This document shows positions 21,357-32,773 of a DNA stretch of 64,000 nt, in pieces (position 1 is the stretch's first letter; each line of letters begins with the position of its first letter). The notes beneath the pieces were generated by a model, which had not been told where the DNA came from, made no database searches, and was given only the letters and a program-made list of their open reading frames with translations. Origin of the DNA: Ambrosia x helenae (Eukaryota > Streptophyta > Magnoliopsida > Asterales > Asteraceae); assembly GCA_030844895.1 (NCBI GenBank), contig JAUTDX010000063.1:310001-374000 (forward strand). Reading direction: 5' to 3'. The position numbers and the translations under genes are program-made.

Positions 21357-22224
21357 AAGAAAACATTATAATTATTCCAATGTTGAAACCATGATAGTCA
21401 TTAATTGCTATATCTGAAAACAATATTTGTAAAGTGGTCATGATACATGTAGATGTACAATTTTTACAAATCAGTTAATCTTAGGAATGACAAAGATGTT
21501 TCAAAATAGTGTTCCCCCCCTACATTTTTTATTTCTTTTTATAATGGCTAGTTGCAACAACGACGTGTAGGTGGTGAGGTCATGGTTGTGTCAGTGGCAA
21601 CGGGTAAGTGGTGGTGGTTATGGGTGGCAATCAAACAAATCTAGTAATTTAGAGTGGTATTCACACAAAATCCACTAATTTAAATTTATAAATTTAAGTG
21701 AAACCAACCAACACATAATGCAAATTAGGGATGTTATATAATGCATAGATCAATGCTTCATTGCTTCCGAACATAAGTAATGTAACAAGGAGTTTTGTTA
21801 CAACTTGAACTAAAAGAATATATACAATAAGTTGCTAAGATATTCCAACAAAATAATAAAAAAAAAGTATTCAAGACAGACCATGAATACTTGATGTATT
21901 CTTCTTTTGGTGATATGTATTAGCACAAAGGGCCACCATTTTACCAAATATTCATATATTATATTTTTAACCACTTTTAGAAGAAAAAAAAATAACATAG
22001 TGAAGGTGAAGAGCATTGTGGGGTTTCAAGGATTACGTACAATATTCAATTGGGTGTTTATGAAGGTGTTACATCTTCCTGTGGATACAAAGAGTGCATA
22101 GGAGATATATACAATTTGTATTAAAGGTTGTACATGAAGGCATAAAAGGAAGAAAATGGCAAAAAATTAAAGACTTGTACAGGACTCTTGATATACCAAC
22201 TTAACTTTAGACAATTTGAACATA
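21357..22224. other. Intergenic, no gene seen
   Basis: AT-rich DNA with small reading frames only. A ggtggtggtt-rich stretch near 21560-21625 is low-complexity. Confidence 0.5.
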
Positions 22225-22312
22225 CTTGTCCATCACGGGATTTGATCCCTCACTATTTGAAAAGGCAAAGCCTTATCCAACACCTTGATACCACCAGGCC
22301 AAAGACCCTTTG
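22225..22312 (-). repeat. tRNA-related SINE-like module
   Basis: On the minus strand a box-A-like TGGCCTGGTGGTATCAAGG (22301 to 22283) is followed by a box-B-like GGGATCAAATCCCG (22249 to 22236), the internal pol III promoter arrangement of tRNA-derived SINEs. No target duplication was found. Confidence 0.6.
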
Positions 22313-22639
22313 GTTAGTATAGATTACTTAATATATAAATTCTTGACAGTCATGGAACTTCTTTATTATTTTAAATTAAATATTGATAACAATCAAGGGA
22401 AATAATAAAGTTGGGTACTAAAATGCAAAATGACAAAAAATAAATAAATTTCGAACGGTGACTTTCTTCGAGTGTGTGGCTGAAGTTCATCACACCCGCT
22501 TAATCGGGGGGCCCTAACCTCCCACACGTCCAGACTATGTTGTTTGAACTGGGTCCACGCTGGTACGGTGAGGGCTACGGCGTTCTCCCGGAAACCTTTT
22601 CCACCTCCACACAAGTAAACTTGCTGGAGTAATGGCTAG

Positions 22640-22730
22640 GCCTAAAACCGGGCTCGCTCGGGCTTGAACCTATGCCATTGACATAGAGCTCTGCCTACAT
22701 TGCGGGTATCCAACCACCTGCTCTGCATGG
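22640..22730 (-). repeat. tRNA-related module
   Basis: On the minus strand gcagagcaggtggttgg (22726 to 22710) and ggttcaagccc (22670 to 22660) resemble box A and box B. It abuts the ggtaccgg-rich element on the right and may have truncated it. Confidence 0.5.
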
Positions 22731-22921
22731 TACCGATCCGGTCTGGTACCGGTACCGAAAATACCGGTACCGAAATTTTCTAAAAGTGGGTACCGGTACC
22801 GAAAACAACCGGTACCGTACCGTACCGAACCGGTAGTACCAGTACCGAAAAACCAAAAATGTGGGTACCGGTAGTGGTACCGAAAATTCGGTATCGATAC
22901 CCGGTACCATTTGCTCATCCC
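22725..22921. repeat. ggtacc-rich low-complexity end of a hAT-like element
   Basis: Many overlapping ggtaccggtaccgaaa units end on the right in tttgctcatcccta. Tagggatgagcaaa is a common terminus of plant hAT MITEs. The matching left terminus is missing. Confidence 0.55.
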
Positions 22922-23052
22922 TACCCTAAGCTGTTACAAAATCAAAAGTTACTACCTTAGATTATTACTTTAAACTCTTAGTACCCAACCTTATTACCCA
23001 CCACAAACCACAAAGACTAATCGTGTAATTAACTCCAATATGTACTATATAT

Positions 23053-23543
23053 CAAGGTTGTAAAAGTTGTTAGGTGTTGTCAGATCGATCGACTAGGTAG
23101 TAGCGAGTATCCGGCCTAAGCGGGAGTACTTGGTCATGGTAAATTATAAAGAAAGTAATTTTCGAGAAAATATATATACGTCGAATATCATAAGTTTATT
23201 AATATTTATAACAAAATCCGTGAATATCAAAATAGAATAAAATAAATACTTGTTTAAACACTAAAGTATTTTAAAAATTGATGTTCATTCTTTAACATGA
23301 TAAACATAGTAACCATTTAATTCTCGTCTTTCAATGCATCTTTGTCAAAAATAGCGAAAAGACAATTGGTGAAAAATAGCAAAAATCGGTGAAAACGGCA
23401 AAAAATCCAAGTTGGCCGAGTTGTTGGAGTTGAACCGACTAGCTCCAAGTTAAACCAACTAGCTCCATCGAGTTAAAGAAAATCGCATCAACACCCTAAT
23501 GAGTACCGAGTACTCATCCACCTAGACCGATTTTTACAACACT
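23053..23543. mobile_element. MITE with near-perfect 9-bp target duplication
   Basis: Flanks are actatatat (23044-23052) and actaaatat (23544-23552), 8 of 9 identical. Termini caaggttgtaaaag and, inverted, agtgttgtaaaaatc match imperfectly. Subterminal gagta..ccgg/ctaggt blocks recur in inverted order at both ends. The length of the duplication suggests a Mutator-type origin (inference). Confidence 0.65.
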
Positions 23544-23739
23544 ACTAAATATAAAATTTCAGGGTCTATATAATTTGTTATGCTATAAAAAATTTATAAA
23601 ACTTAAATCCGTTTACTTTTAAAACTTCGTGGGCTTTCTACTGCTTAATTCTAAAACTTTACTTGCGGGCACACCCGCACAGGTACCGGAGAGAACCGAG
23701 AATCTATGACAATGTGATAAGCTAAGTTTTTAATTTAAT

Positions 23740-23745
23740 CCCCCC

Positions 23746-23776
<31 letters not shown>

Positions 23777-23778
23777 AC
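23740..23778. repeat. C23 homopolymer followed by (AC)8
   Basis: Twenty-three consecutive C (23740-23762) run straight into an AC microsatellite. This is exceptional in a window where no other C or G run exceeds about nine. Confidence 0.95.
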
Positions 23779-24439
23779 TTGACATGCTCTCTTCGGCCCT
23801 ATTCAAGACCTGGTCCACCATTAAATTCATTACATTTTAAGCCAATCTTTATATATATATATAAAAAAAGGATAATAATCTTCAATGAGAGGTCACTTTT
23901 AACAACTATGGTAGAAGGCAAATACATACATAATCAACCTCAATACACAACCCCTCAATTACCATGATGTAAAAATACGACAAAGTTTAGGGTTGAATGC
24001 CTACTTCTTTTGTCTTTGGCAACTTTTCAGTTAACTGCTGGCCCTATCATCTATCGTATTCGTGGGTATCAATAGAGGTAATGAGTCGGTGGTCCAACAG
24101 GTTTAATGGCCGCCTCACGTTGTCCTTCTCTATGTGTCAACATCTTCATTTGTGTTAAAAACATATAATATAAACTTTGGTAGCTAGCTTTGGCTCAACC
24201 TCATTTCTAAAACGCAATTAATAGTGTTTGTGCTAGAAGTGATTAAGATGGGCAGTACACCAACCACAGCATAATTAGTAGACTCACATGGTTATTTTAG
24301 ATCATAAACCTTGAAATTTGAAGAGTTGTAAAGTTTCAATGCCCGCCAATAAAGCTCGAAGTTATATTACTTTGAAGTCTTTATTTCTTAAATATGACTC
24401 TTTACCTAATTTCTTGGGCGTTTAACCACTCGGTAAAGT

Positions 24440-25110
24440 AGTTATTGCAAGTCGTGTTTACTATTTAGGTATGCAAATGAAACAACCAATGAGTGAATCG
24501 TTTATCAGAAAGTTTGTTTATATTCGCTCATTTAATAGCGAACAAACATGTACACGCCACACATGTCCCTTTTGTTCATTTACGCTTTTGAACATTCGTT
24601 AATGTTTGCTAAAAATATATATTTTTTTAAAACCATGTCACTTTCATATTTTAGAACCAACTTCATTTTAATTTTAATGGTTCATTTTTTTATCGATACT
24701 AAGGATGGATTGATGATAGTGATTGGCATGTGGTGTTGTAAAGCTTGTATTTATTTAACTTAATATTCAAATTATCTAGTAGTATTTAGAACTTAGCTAA
24801 GACTAAACTTAATTGCATTATCCTAAATTACTTTTAAAATGTTGAATGTAAGAATGATGGTCCTTTAGACTTTAAATTGGCAATTTACATTTATTTTAAA
24901 ATGTTCTTATGCTTATGTCCATTTGTTATATGTGTTCGTAAACCATTCGTATAAAATATTAACTAATAAACATAAACGATACGAACACTAACAAAAAAAT
25001 CCGTTCTTTTAAGTTTCCCTGTCCAGTTAAAGTTTAACAAATAAACACGAACAATCCCTGTTCAGGTTTGTTCGGTTTATGTTTGTTCGTTTGTTTAGTT
25101 AAAGTTAAAT
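24440..25110. repeat. gttcg-motif-rich non-autonomous repeat, borders unclear
   Basis: Gttcgttt/gaacaaac motifs concentrate at both sides (24515-24600 and 24930-25100), resembling subterminal zones of hAT-type elements. No target duplication or clean termini could be assigned. Confidence 0.35.
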
Positions 25111-25288
25111 TACAAACGATCTCAAAACAATAACTTAATTAGAGAGTTTAGTAGAAGAGAACGTAACATTTATATATAACAATGAGGCCATAATGGAAAT
25201 TTTAGAACCTCAATTCTCGTAAACATGACAATGCCAACACGATCACACAACTTGTTGTGTTACACATGTGTGTGATCTTGCCAAATAA

Positions 25289-25642
25289 CTATCGATTTCG
25301 ATTCCACTCTGCAATCTCTTCCCATGAGTAGCCATCAATCCCAGCTTGTGGATTCATGTGTGTATTTCCATAAGCAAAGAACGGGCGCGCACTTTGTGTA
25401 TTAGTACTTGTGTTGTTGGCGGTGGTGTTGGTGGCGTAGATGGCGTTGGGATTAGTATACATGCTATAAGTTGTTTCGTTTGCATTATGGCCGGTAAAAT
25501 GCTGAACGATTTCTTTGAATTGAGAAGGGTTCTTGGCTTCAACCAAAACCGGGCTCGAAATGTACTTTACCTTTACACTCTTGTCATTAGCTTCTGGTGT
25601 TGGATTCTTACCAGAAGCTCTCTCGCTTTTGTTTTTGTTCAT
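25289..25642 (-). CDS. VQ-motif protein, sigma-factor-binding (SIB)-like
   Basis: Intronless, 117 residues. The basic Ser/Lys-rich N-terminus is followed by KVKYISSPVLVEAKNPSQ and the diagnostic VQ motif FKEIVQHFTG (residues about 41-50). The tail is Asn/Thr-rich and low-complexity with a C-terminal YSWEEIAEWN. VQ proteins bind WRKY factors, and those with a K-V-(R/K)-Y-I-S block before the VQ motif resemble SIB1/SIB2, which also bind plastid sigma factor (family knowledge). A TATA-like tatttaaa lies about 70 nt upstream on the minus strand (about 25709-25717). Intact. The precise orthologue is not assigned. Confidence 0.85.
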   Translation of the reverse strand: MNKNKSERASGKNPTPEANDKSVKVKYISSPVLVEAKNPSQFKEIVQHFTGHNANETTYSMYTNPNAIYATNTTANNTSTNTQSARPFFAYGNTHMNPQAGIDGYSWEEIAEWNRNR

Positions 25643-25829
25643 TTTGTTCTAATGGGAAAAAAAAGAATATTGTGGTTAAGAATAAGATGAATATAGAACG
25701 TGTGGGGGGTTTAAATACATGTCTATGGTGCCAAACAGTACATGACTTTTATTGCATAAGATATAAGCAACAAAATAACGGTATGGTTAAAAAAAATGAT
25801 GTAACATATGAGTAGGGTACAAGTGATAA

Positions 25830-27233
25830 TGCAGGTTTTTAAGGTTCAATGAACCTTCGTAGAATGAGTAATGAAAAGGACAAAATGAAAATTTGTTTAT
25901 TATTGACTCAACAGAAGTGCCTTCGAGGATGCAACTGAAGAATTGACGGTTATGAAAGATAAGTGGACATGGATTTTGAAGCAATTAGATGTGATAAGAA
26001 GATACCAAGAACATGTAGATTTTGCTCTCATATCTCCCAACCACATGGTTAAAAAGTCTAGGCAAGAAAGCTGTAGGAAAGTGGAAATTGGCTGCTTAAA
26101 TTGAATTATTTAAAGCTTATTTTGTACCAACTGCTTCATTTTCTTGGTTTTAAGTGTGACATTTACCTATCACTAGGAATACGTAACGAAATGAATAACT
26201 AAATATGTATAGAAATTAGTATCTTTTTCTAGTTTTAAATTACTGATTGTGGAAATAAGTTTACCCATGTGCTCAATATGTCATATTCAAATGGTTTTTG
26301 GTTATAAAATACGAAAGAAAGAGCAAACTGCATAGATAGTCCATGTGGTTTGCCTAAATTTAAAGTAAGCTTTCCAGCTTTTTAAAATTACTCTAATTGG
26401 ATTTATGGTTTGGATTTTATTGCATCGATGGTCTCTGACTTAAATGGAAGTTAAGTTTTTCAGCTACGTCCATGTGAAATTACTAAATTACCTCTCTTTA
26501 AAAAAAGTATTAACTCTCTTTATATCTCTTCTCTCTAAACCCCCAGCACACTCATCTACCACAACCAAAAGCAACCCCACCACCATATTCCCCCAAAACA
26601 TCACTACCATTTTCCCCCAACTCGTTCCCAGGTTTCACCTAACCACCACCATTACCATCTTCCCTAACTCGTTTCTAGAGTGTCCCCTAACCACCGCCAC
26701 AAAAAGTTTAAACTTTACAATTTAGCCTCCTCCAGAAGTTATAGTTGTTGGATATGGGATGTCCAACAAATAGATTGGTCAACATTACCATCAATGTAGG
26801 ATTAAAAGAATTACACTTTATACAATAAACATGTATAGTATTTAATTGTTAAATATTAATTCATGAAATACGGTTTAGTTAGTTGATTGAATTATATGTT
26901 TAGAGGAATATTTAATTAAGTAATAATTTGTGAAATGATTATATTAGTTATTTCGTGAAACAACTAAAAGATCATGATAATTATATTATATAGTTTTAAT
27001 TGTCATTTTAGTCCGCGTGGTTTAGACAAAATTGTCACTTTAGTCCAGGTAGTTTTTTTTTTCTTATTTGTTTCTATGATGTTTTCTTTTTTTTTTCTTT
27101 TATTTTTGTGTTATTTTCGTCCATCTCCCTAACCTAATCTGAAAACATCACCATTGCCGAATCTGTCAAGTCACAATAACCCACTAGAAAACCACCACCG
27201 TAACTGTTCTCCGCCGAAACCAAAACCAACTAG
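25830..27233. other. Intergenic repeats without a supported gene
   Basis: Two stretches share the gtcc(a/g)(t/c)gtggttt motif (26338 and 27010), each followed by a C/A-rich low-complexity tract (accaccacc...). A third relative is near 58777. This is an interspersed plant repeat family; the reading frame at 26444-26725 is low-complexity and not considered a gene. Confidence 0.45.
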
Positions 27234-28260
27234 TGTAACACCCCAACCGATGGCGGAAACATCTTAGTGCCACGTAGGAATGATTGGTTCACAAGCACAT
27301 GGTACTCATAAACTGAAATATTATTAAATACTGAATCAGATTTGTCATGCAAGAAATTGAAATACAATTGTCTCAAAACAAAAATAAGAACATAGTACAT
27401 GAAATTGGTTTAAATTTAACTAGATTCAATGTACATAATTATTATGTCAACATAAATATGTTGGTGAGCATTACTTAGGGATTTATACATATAGTATAGA
27501 CGAAAGAGTTACAATTAAGTGCTAAGTATACCCATTGCAAATATGTAAACACGTAAATACACAAATGGAAAAATCAAACCTAAATGAAAGATGTTTTGTA
27601 CACCCAACATAAGTGGGTCAAATTGCGCAAAATAATGGCCACAATTTCTCCGAAAAAAAGGAGAAGTAATCTAGGCGGATCGTCTATCCATTATTAAGGT
27701 CAGGTAGCTATTTAATGATTTTGCTAAGTACAATTGCAATTTACTTATGATTGTTTAAACATATATCAAATGAGATAGCATGGCACATGTACGAATTGTA
27801 TTTTAAAAAGTGTAGTGATAAGTGTATGTGTATTTGCATAAGTGGACATAAATCATCCAACAAGTGTAAAACATGAAAAAGTGATAAGTAATACTCACTG
27901 TTTGTTATGCAAGAAATTTACTCAAGCGGCGGTGAGTTGTAGACAAGGAGAAACTTGATGAATTCAACTTGAATTGTAGAATAAAGTATATGAATAACTG
28001 GACTTAAAGTCTAGGTTTTTTAGAATTAAGGCACTAGGGAATCTAGTCCTAATCTTGGAATTTAGGGTTTTAATGATTAATATTTATTTATTTAATCTAA
28101 ATAAATAAGTTTTAGTGAAAGAATACAATTAAGTGAATTTATGTAAAATTAATTAGATAAGAATAAATAACATTGATAAGAAAATTCAGGTCTAATAAAA
28201 GTTTAATTGATTTACAAAGAATAAAGTGAGGATGTAAAGTGTTATTCATAAAAATTAAAT
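27234..28260 (-). repeat. Gypsy-type LTR fragment
   Basis: It begins with tgtaacaccccaaccgatgg, identical over its first 30 bases to the solo LTR at 54218, and continues with the related ggtgagcatt block near 27470. The far end could not be fixed and no target duplication was found, so it is probably truncated. Confidence 0.65.
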
Positions 28261-28294
28261 AAAAATATTATTTTATAAAAATATTTTTTTATAA

Positions 28295-28460
28295 AACGAA
28301 ATATCATTTTTACTTGAGTATCTAGACGATGTAATATAATATGTAAGTTTAATTATCTCTCTATAGAGAAATTTCCTTATAACGAAATATCATGTTTACA
28401 TAGGTGTATCAAGACGATGTAATATAATATGTAAGTTTAATTATCTTCATTTGTTATCAT
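28295..28460. repeat. 86-bp tandem duplication
   Basis: Aacgaaatatcat starts at 28295 and 28381. Both copies contain agacgatgtaatataatatg and taagtttaattatct. Confidence 0.85.
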
Positions 28461-28764
28461 CCTTATTTCTTAGTCAATATTACATGGTAGTGCTGGCTTT
28501 AAAACTGTGTTTCAATGAAGTGATATAACAGTGTATAATTGATAGAAATTAGTGAACTGCAATGAAGCACCCCTCCCTTAGAAGTGAGAACATGTAGTGG
28601 ATATATAGTTTTTTTTATTAAAAAAGGGTGAGGGGGGTTGGGACTAGACAGTTTCCCACCCTGCCCCAGAGGCAACTTTCTTTGTTTGGCTTCTATCATA
28701 ACGTTTTATCATATTACTAGCTTATACCTCATGAGCGTTCCGGGTTGAGAAATCTAAGCAAAGT

Positions 28765-29623
28765 GAATATTACTATATATATTAATCAACAACAGTCGGT
28801 GGAACAGTAGCATGGCAAGATCGTAAATTGTAGGTTTTCCGAGGGTGTTTTCGTCTTTTGTTATCAATCATGTTTGTCTTTTGTTAAAGCACATCTTTCT
28901 CAGTCAGTCGCACCATGTCTCTCTCGGTGTCGCACCCTCTAAGGTTATCAGATAAGAGGTCAACTCTGCCTTTGGGTTTCAGGTAATATTATTGATTTAT
29001 TTACTTTATGTTGTCTGATTCAGCCTAGGTCAGTCGGTGTTGTTGACGGCGTTGTCACCATATACTCCTCGGTTTCTCTATGTCAATTTTTAGGCTTCTC
29101 TAATTTTGGGCCTTTTTGTTAAGCTAACCATTGTTGCTGACGCCATCGCCTCCAAATATCTCCTACGCCTCTGTATTGTTTGATTTCATCGTTGTTATAT
29201 GCTTACATTTGTCGTCGTCAATTTTTAGGGTTTTCTAATTTGGGGTTTTTCTTACTCGCCTGACGGATTGTTGATTTTGTGGTGTTACCCTGTTGTTACC
29301 GGTGGCCTTCCGGCTATCCATGGCGGCGCCGGGTGTGCGACGCCACGTACAATTTGGTTCGCTTTGCTTATTTGCTGACGGGTAAATGAATTGCAGTTCG
29401 ACATGCATATGATAGGGTGACGTCTTTGCATTTTCATATACTTCTACTGACAACGGGCAGTTATTTATGATCTAGGTAACCTTACTGTTGTTGGATGTTT
29501 TTGTATAACAAGAGGTCGACTATATTAAAAGAAATATTATTAAACGGATTGTGAAAGATAGTTTATGACTTTATGGTTTGTGTTACGTCCACCGCCCCGC
29601 AACGTGGGGCGCTTAAAGACTAG
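28765..29623 (+). mobile_element. Helitron, 3' end well defined
   Basis: The 3' end has the Helitron signature: an 8-bp stem hairpin with loop AAC (cgccccgc/gtggggcg, 29593-29611), eight bases, then CTAG at 29620-29623 followed by host T. The 5' end is approximate: attactatatatattaatca near 28770 resembles Helitron 5' ends but a clean TC start is not seen. Inside, an ATG frame (28915) of about 23 codons ends in a GT donor-like site, possibly a captured exon. No Rep/helicase. Confidence 0.65.
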
Positions 29624-30088
29624 TTATTATTATTTTAAACAAATCTCTACTATAAGTTATCATATTCTAACACAATTGTTTTTTAAACTAATTCCAACCT
29701 GACACAATACATGTCGGGTTACAAAAAATAGTCGTTTTTTTCTCCGTTTTTTATATAGCACTATGGTACTCGTTAGAAAGATAATAAAACGCTCGTTAAT
29801 TTGGTGTAATTTTTTTCTTTAAAAAATCTCGTATATAAAAGATATTAACATTTAAAAGTTATAAGAGAAAACATGAGAGAGAAAATAATAAAGTTTTAAT
29901 ATTTAAATTTAGTTTATTAGGTATTTAGTGGATTAGGTATTTAATAAATCATATTTAAACCATATTTATTTCTTTTTTTAATTGGTCTAGAGTTGTCACA
30001 TCACATCTTATGTGGTATCTCTAAAAAAAAAGATTGCATAATATTATGACATGACATTAAAAATGTTTTGGTTTATTATATATATATA

Positions 30089-30322
30089 GGGTTAGGTTCA
30101 CGTACAAATAGCTTTTTCATACGAACTGTACGAATCAAAGGAAAAAACACGCGGGGTCGTGTATAACTAGAGTAATTATATAATTACTCTAGTTATACTC
30201 TAGCTATATAACTAGAGTAATTATATAATTACTCTAGTTATATACGACCAGCGTGTTTTTCCGTGTTTTTTCCTTTGATTCGTACAGTTCGTACGAAAAA
30301 GTTGTTTGTATTTGATCTTTTG

Positions 30323-30327
<5 letters not shown>
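30089..30327. mobile_element. Palindromic MITE copy 2
   Basis: Same family as 12787-12994: outer arms share catacgaactgtacgaa with its inverted partner, plus aaaaaacacgcg and repeated ataactagagtaattatat blocks. The termini are ggttaggttcacgtac on the left and tatttgatctttt on the right. Flanking TA and CT microsatellites obscure the target duplication. Confidence 0.8.
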
Positions 30328-30379
<52 letters not shown>

Positions 30380-30385
30380 TATAGA
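30328..30385. repeat. (TC)n(TA)n microsatellite
   Basis: A compound dinucleotide tract lies directly against the palindromic MITE. Confidence 0.9.
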
Positions 30386-30406
30386 TGTTAGATTCAATTA
30401 ATCAAA

Positions 30407-31310
30407 CTAGGAGGTTTCGAAATCGTGCGTTGCGCGATTGTTTTAATAGCTGTTGTGCAGGTTTGTTTTGAGAAGTTGGTGTTGGCTGCGGCGTCTTAAT
30501 GGCATCAATAACGCTGGATGTGCTTACCTGATGGTGATGGTGTAAGCTGCTTTATTGATGACATGATGTATCACCTGATTCTTGTTGTCTCTTAGTGGTT
30601 GAATATGCATAAAGGCCTGTTGTGATTGGGTCGAATATTATAGCGCGCAGTCCTCCTATGTTACCCATATTGTTGTCGTTACCCGGCCGATACCTGTAGC
30701 AGCATTGATGTTATGGTTATAGCATATTTTTAATCAATGCATCTGTAATAGAGTGGGCGTGTAGGCGCTTAAGCGAATCAAACGCCTAAGTGCTTAGGCG
30801 CATAGGCGCTTATTTGTTTAAGAGCCTAGGCGGCGCCTAGCATACTCCTGTAACAAAGCAGCAGATCTCAGCTACAAAACATAGAGATAACATGATTTAA
30901 ATCTACATTAACCATCTTTTAAAAAACGATGTAAACTGAAAACCAAGTTCCAAGCAGTAGGGACGGTTCTGATCATGGTAGTTGTAAAGTAAATTATATT
31001 TACTTATATAAACTATAACCTTGCGAGTTGTTATATGCCATGAGCTGATCCTTTTTTTGACATTTTTTAATGTATATTGCAGGGCAAACATAATATTACT
31101 TCCTGCAGCGTCTGGTTTAAACAAACCAGGCTCGGTTCCAATTTCTTGACCGTAATTCAAGAGCAATTCAACCATAGAGCTGGAGTTTCGCCTCACAACT
31201 CGATGGAGTAATTCTGCTGCTACCAAAGCAACTTTGACTGAACCATGATCTGCTGTGTCTACTGTTCCGCTAAAGATAATGGACAAAAGTTTCTTGAGCA
31301 CAAAACGCTA
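30407..31310 (-). mobile_element. Helitron 3' end (minus strand), 5' end not found
   Basis: On the minus strand an 8-bp stem hairpin (aatcgcgc/gcacgatt, loop AAC, 30442 to 30424) is followed after 13 nt by CTAG (30410 to 30407) and then T. Body extent is uncertain and is drawn here to include the SPL-like fragment, which lies on the same strand. Clusters of taggcg(c) repeats flank that fragment (30745-30845, 31555-31660). Confidence 0.5.
31095..31301 (-). pseudogene. SPL1/SPL12-like C-terminal exon fragment
   Basis: The frame includes TVDTADHGSVKVALVA, ELLHRVVRRNSSSMVELLL and LFKPDAAG. This resembles the region just before the ankyrin-like repeats in the large SQUAMOSA-promoter-binding-like proteins (SPL1/SPL12 clade). 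The similarity stops at about 31095, close to where that family has an exon end, and no SBP DNA-binding domain or neighbouring exons are present. It is a fragment, likely carried by a Helitron. Confidence 0.6.
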
Positions 31311-31920
31311 ATCATGGGGAATGGAGAATTGTATGAACCATTTAAATGTAAAAAGATCTGAGTTGGGATCCATAGTCCATACAAGTCAATCTGACTTGCA
31401 GTTTTATTTTATGGTTAAACAAAGATAGGAAATATTAAAAACGATTTGACGTGAAGAGCAAACAGCGCTTTTGCTCATCTAGCACAGGATATTTTTCCTT
31501 TATCTTTATTTTTTTTCCCAGAAAAACATATGAGCAAGTTAACTGTTTGAAGACCTAAACGCCAATGTGCGTAGGCATTTATGCGTTTGATTTGCATGGG
31601 CGCCTAATTGCATACTAATCAATCGTCTAAATACCTAGCTGCATTTGTGCTTAAGCGTTAATTAGTGTTTCAAATTTCTTCCCCCAACATTCACCAATCC
31701 AACATTTCTTTCCATCCTCCTCACTAACATCTGTGATAAATCTGTCACAACCCCTTTATTCCAGCCATCTTCTGATTGCTCGCACCCAATTAATGTGTTG
31801 TTTAAACCAATCATAATAATTAAACCTACAAGAATTTGGTGTTTACCGGACCATAACTCTTAATTTAGTATGAAACCTAGAGTTGCTTCTGTAATATATC
31901 ATTAACGTAACCAGGTCAAC

Positions 31921-32012
31921 TGGGAAAAAATTTACAAAACCGGTGTATAATACCGGATTCGAACCTGATTCCTCTTGCTAACACAACAACCGCCTGACCA
32001 CTACACCACACA
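31921..32012 (-). repeat. tRNA-related SINE-like module
   Basis: On the minus strand tggtgtagtggtcagg (32008 to 31993) and aggttcgaatcc (31966 to 31955) match box A and box B. A T-run in the same orientation follows (31930 to 31925). The target duplication was not found. Confidence 0.6.
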
Positions 32013-32134
32013 CATATCACCTTAACCAGATTCAGATCTAATTATATTTAACAGATGGTTAAAATGTACTGTTCATTTGCTAGCACTGTTCAATCAGTTG
32101 ATACATTAATAGAGTTTAATGCCTAAAAATAAAT

Positions 32135-32241
32135 TATTGGGGTTGGTGGCCCAATGGTAGAAGCAAAGCTTCTAGGAACACCTAAGGGGGGGTCATGGGT
32201 TCAAGTCCCACAAGGAATAGAAATTTACCGTTCAAAAAAAA
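32135..32241 (+). mobile_element. tRNA-derived SINE with 17-bp target duplication
   Basis: The perfect 17-bp duplication aatgcctaaaaataaat lies at 32118-32134 and 32242-32258. Box A is tggcccaatggtag (about 32147) and box B gggttcaagtccc (about 32198). It ends in an A-rich tail. About 107 bp, a textbook short SINE mobilised by LINE-type target-primed reverse transcription. Confidence 0.92.
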
Positions 32242-32596
32242 AATGCCTAAAAATAAATCAATAAGCTCCTTAATTAAAGTCACCGTTCAAAAAAAATAAG
32301 CTCCTTAATTGCAACATACTCTCGAAATTTGAACCAAATAACATGATTTTTAAATAAATTCTTACCATAACTGCCTAACTGGTAGTCTACTAAAATATCG
32401 AGTACGTATGTACGCCCTCTCACCTTTAAGTGATTCTTTATCAACAAAACCATGCATATTTCTTGGCATATATGGTTAAGTGATTCTCCAACGCCCCTTG
32501 TACTCTTTATGATCTTAGGTTCAATTCTAACAGTGAAACATAGTTTTAACTTTTTCAATGTGAGGATAGTCCATTTGGTGGATGGTTATGCCTGGT

Positions 32597-32705
32597 AGAG
32601 AGGGGGTGTCCTAAATTCAAATCTAGGTAATAGGGTATTTGATGTAAAATAGAGAGGGGTTGTCCTAAGTTCAAATCTAGATAATAGTGTATTTGATGTA
32701 AAATA
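32597..32705. repeat. 54-bp tandem duplication
   Basis: AgagaggggNtgtcctaa starts at 32597 and 32651, each copy ending in tatttgatgtaaaat. Confidence 0.9.
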
Positions 32706-32773
32706 AGTGGGACTGGCTCTTAAAAAAAGTGGTACGTTTCTCCAGCATTTTATCATCCAATATTCCAATATAA

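Noticed and set aside
26444..26725. Pro/Thr-rich 93-residue protein
   Set aside because: Low-complexity C/A-rich repeat shared with a second nearby stretch. No conservation evidence.
29235..29453. Minus-strand 72-residue frame
   Set aside because: Inside the plus-strand Helitron with no recognisable domain.
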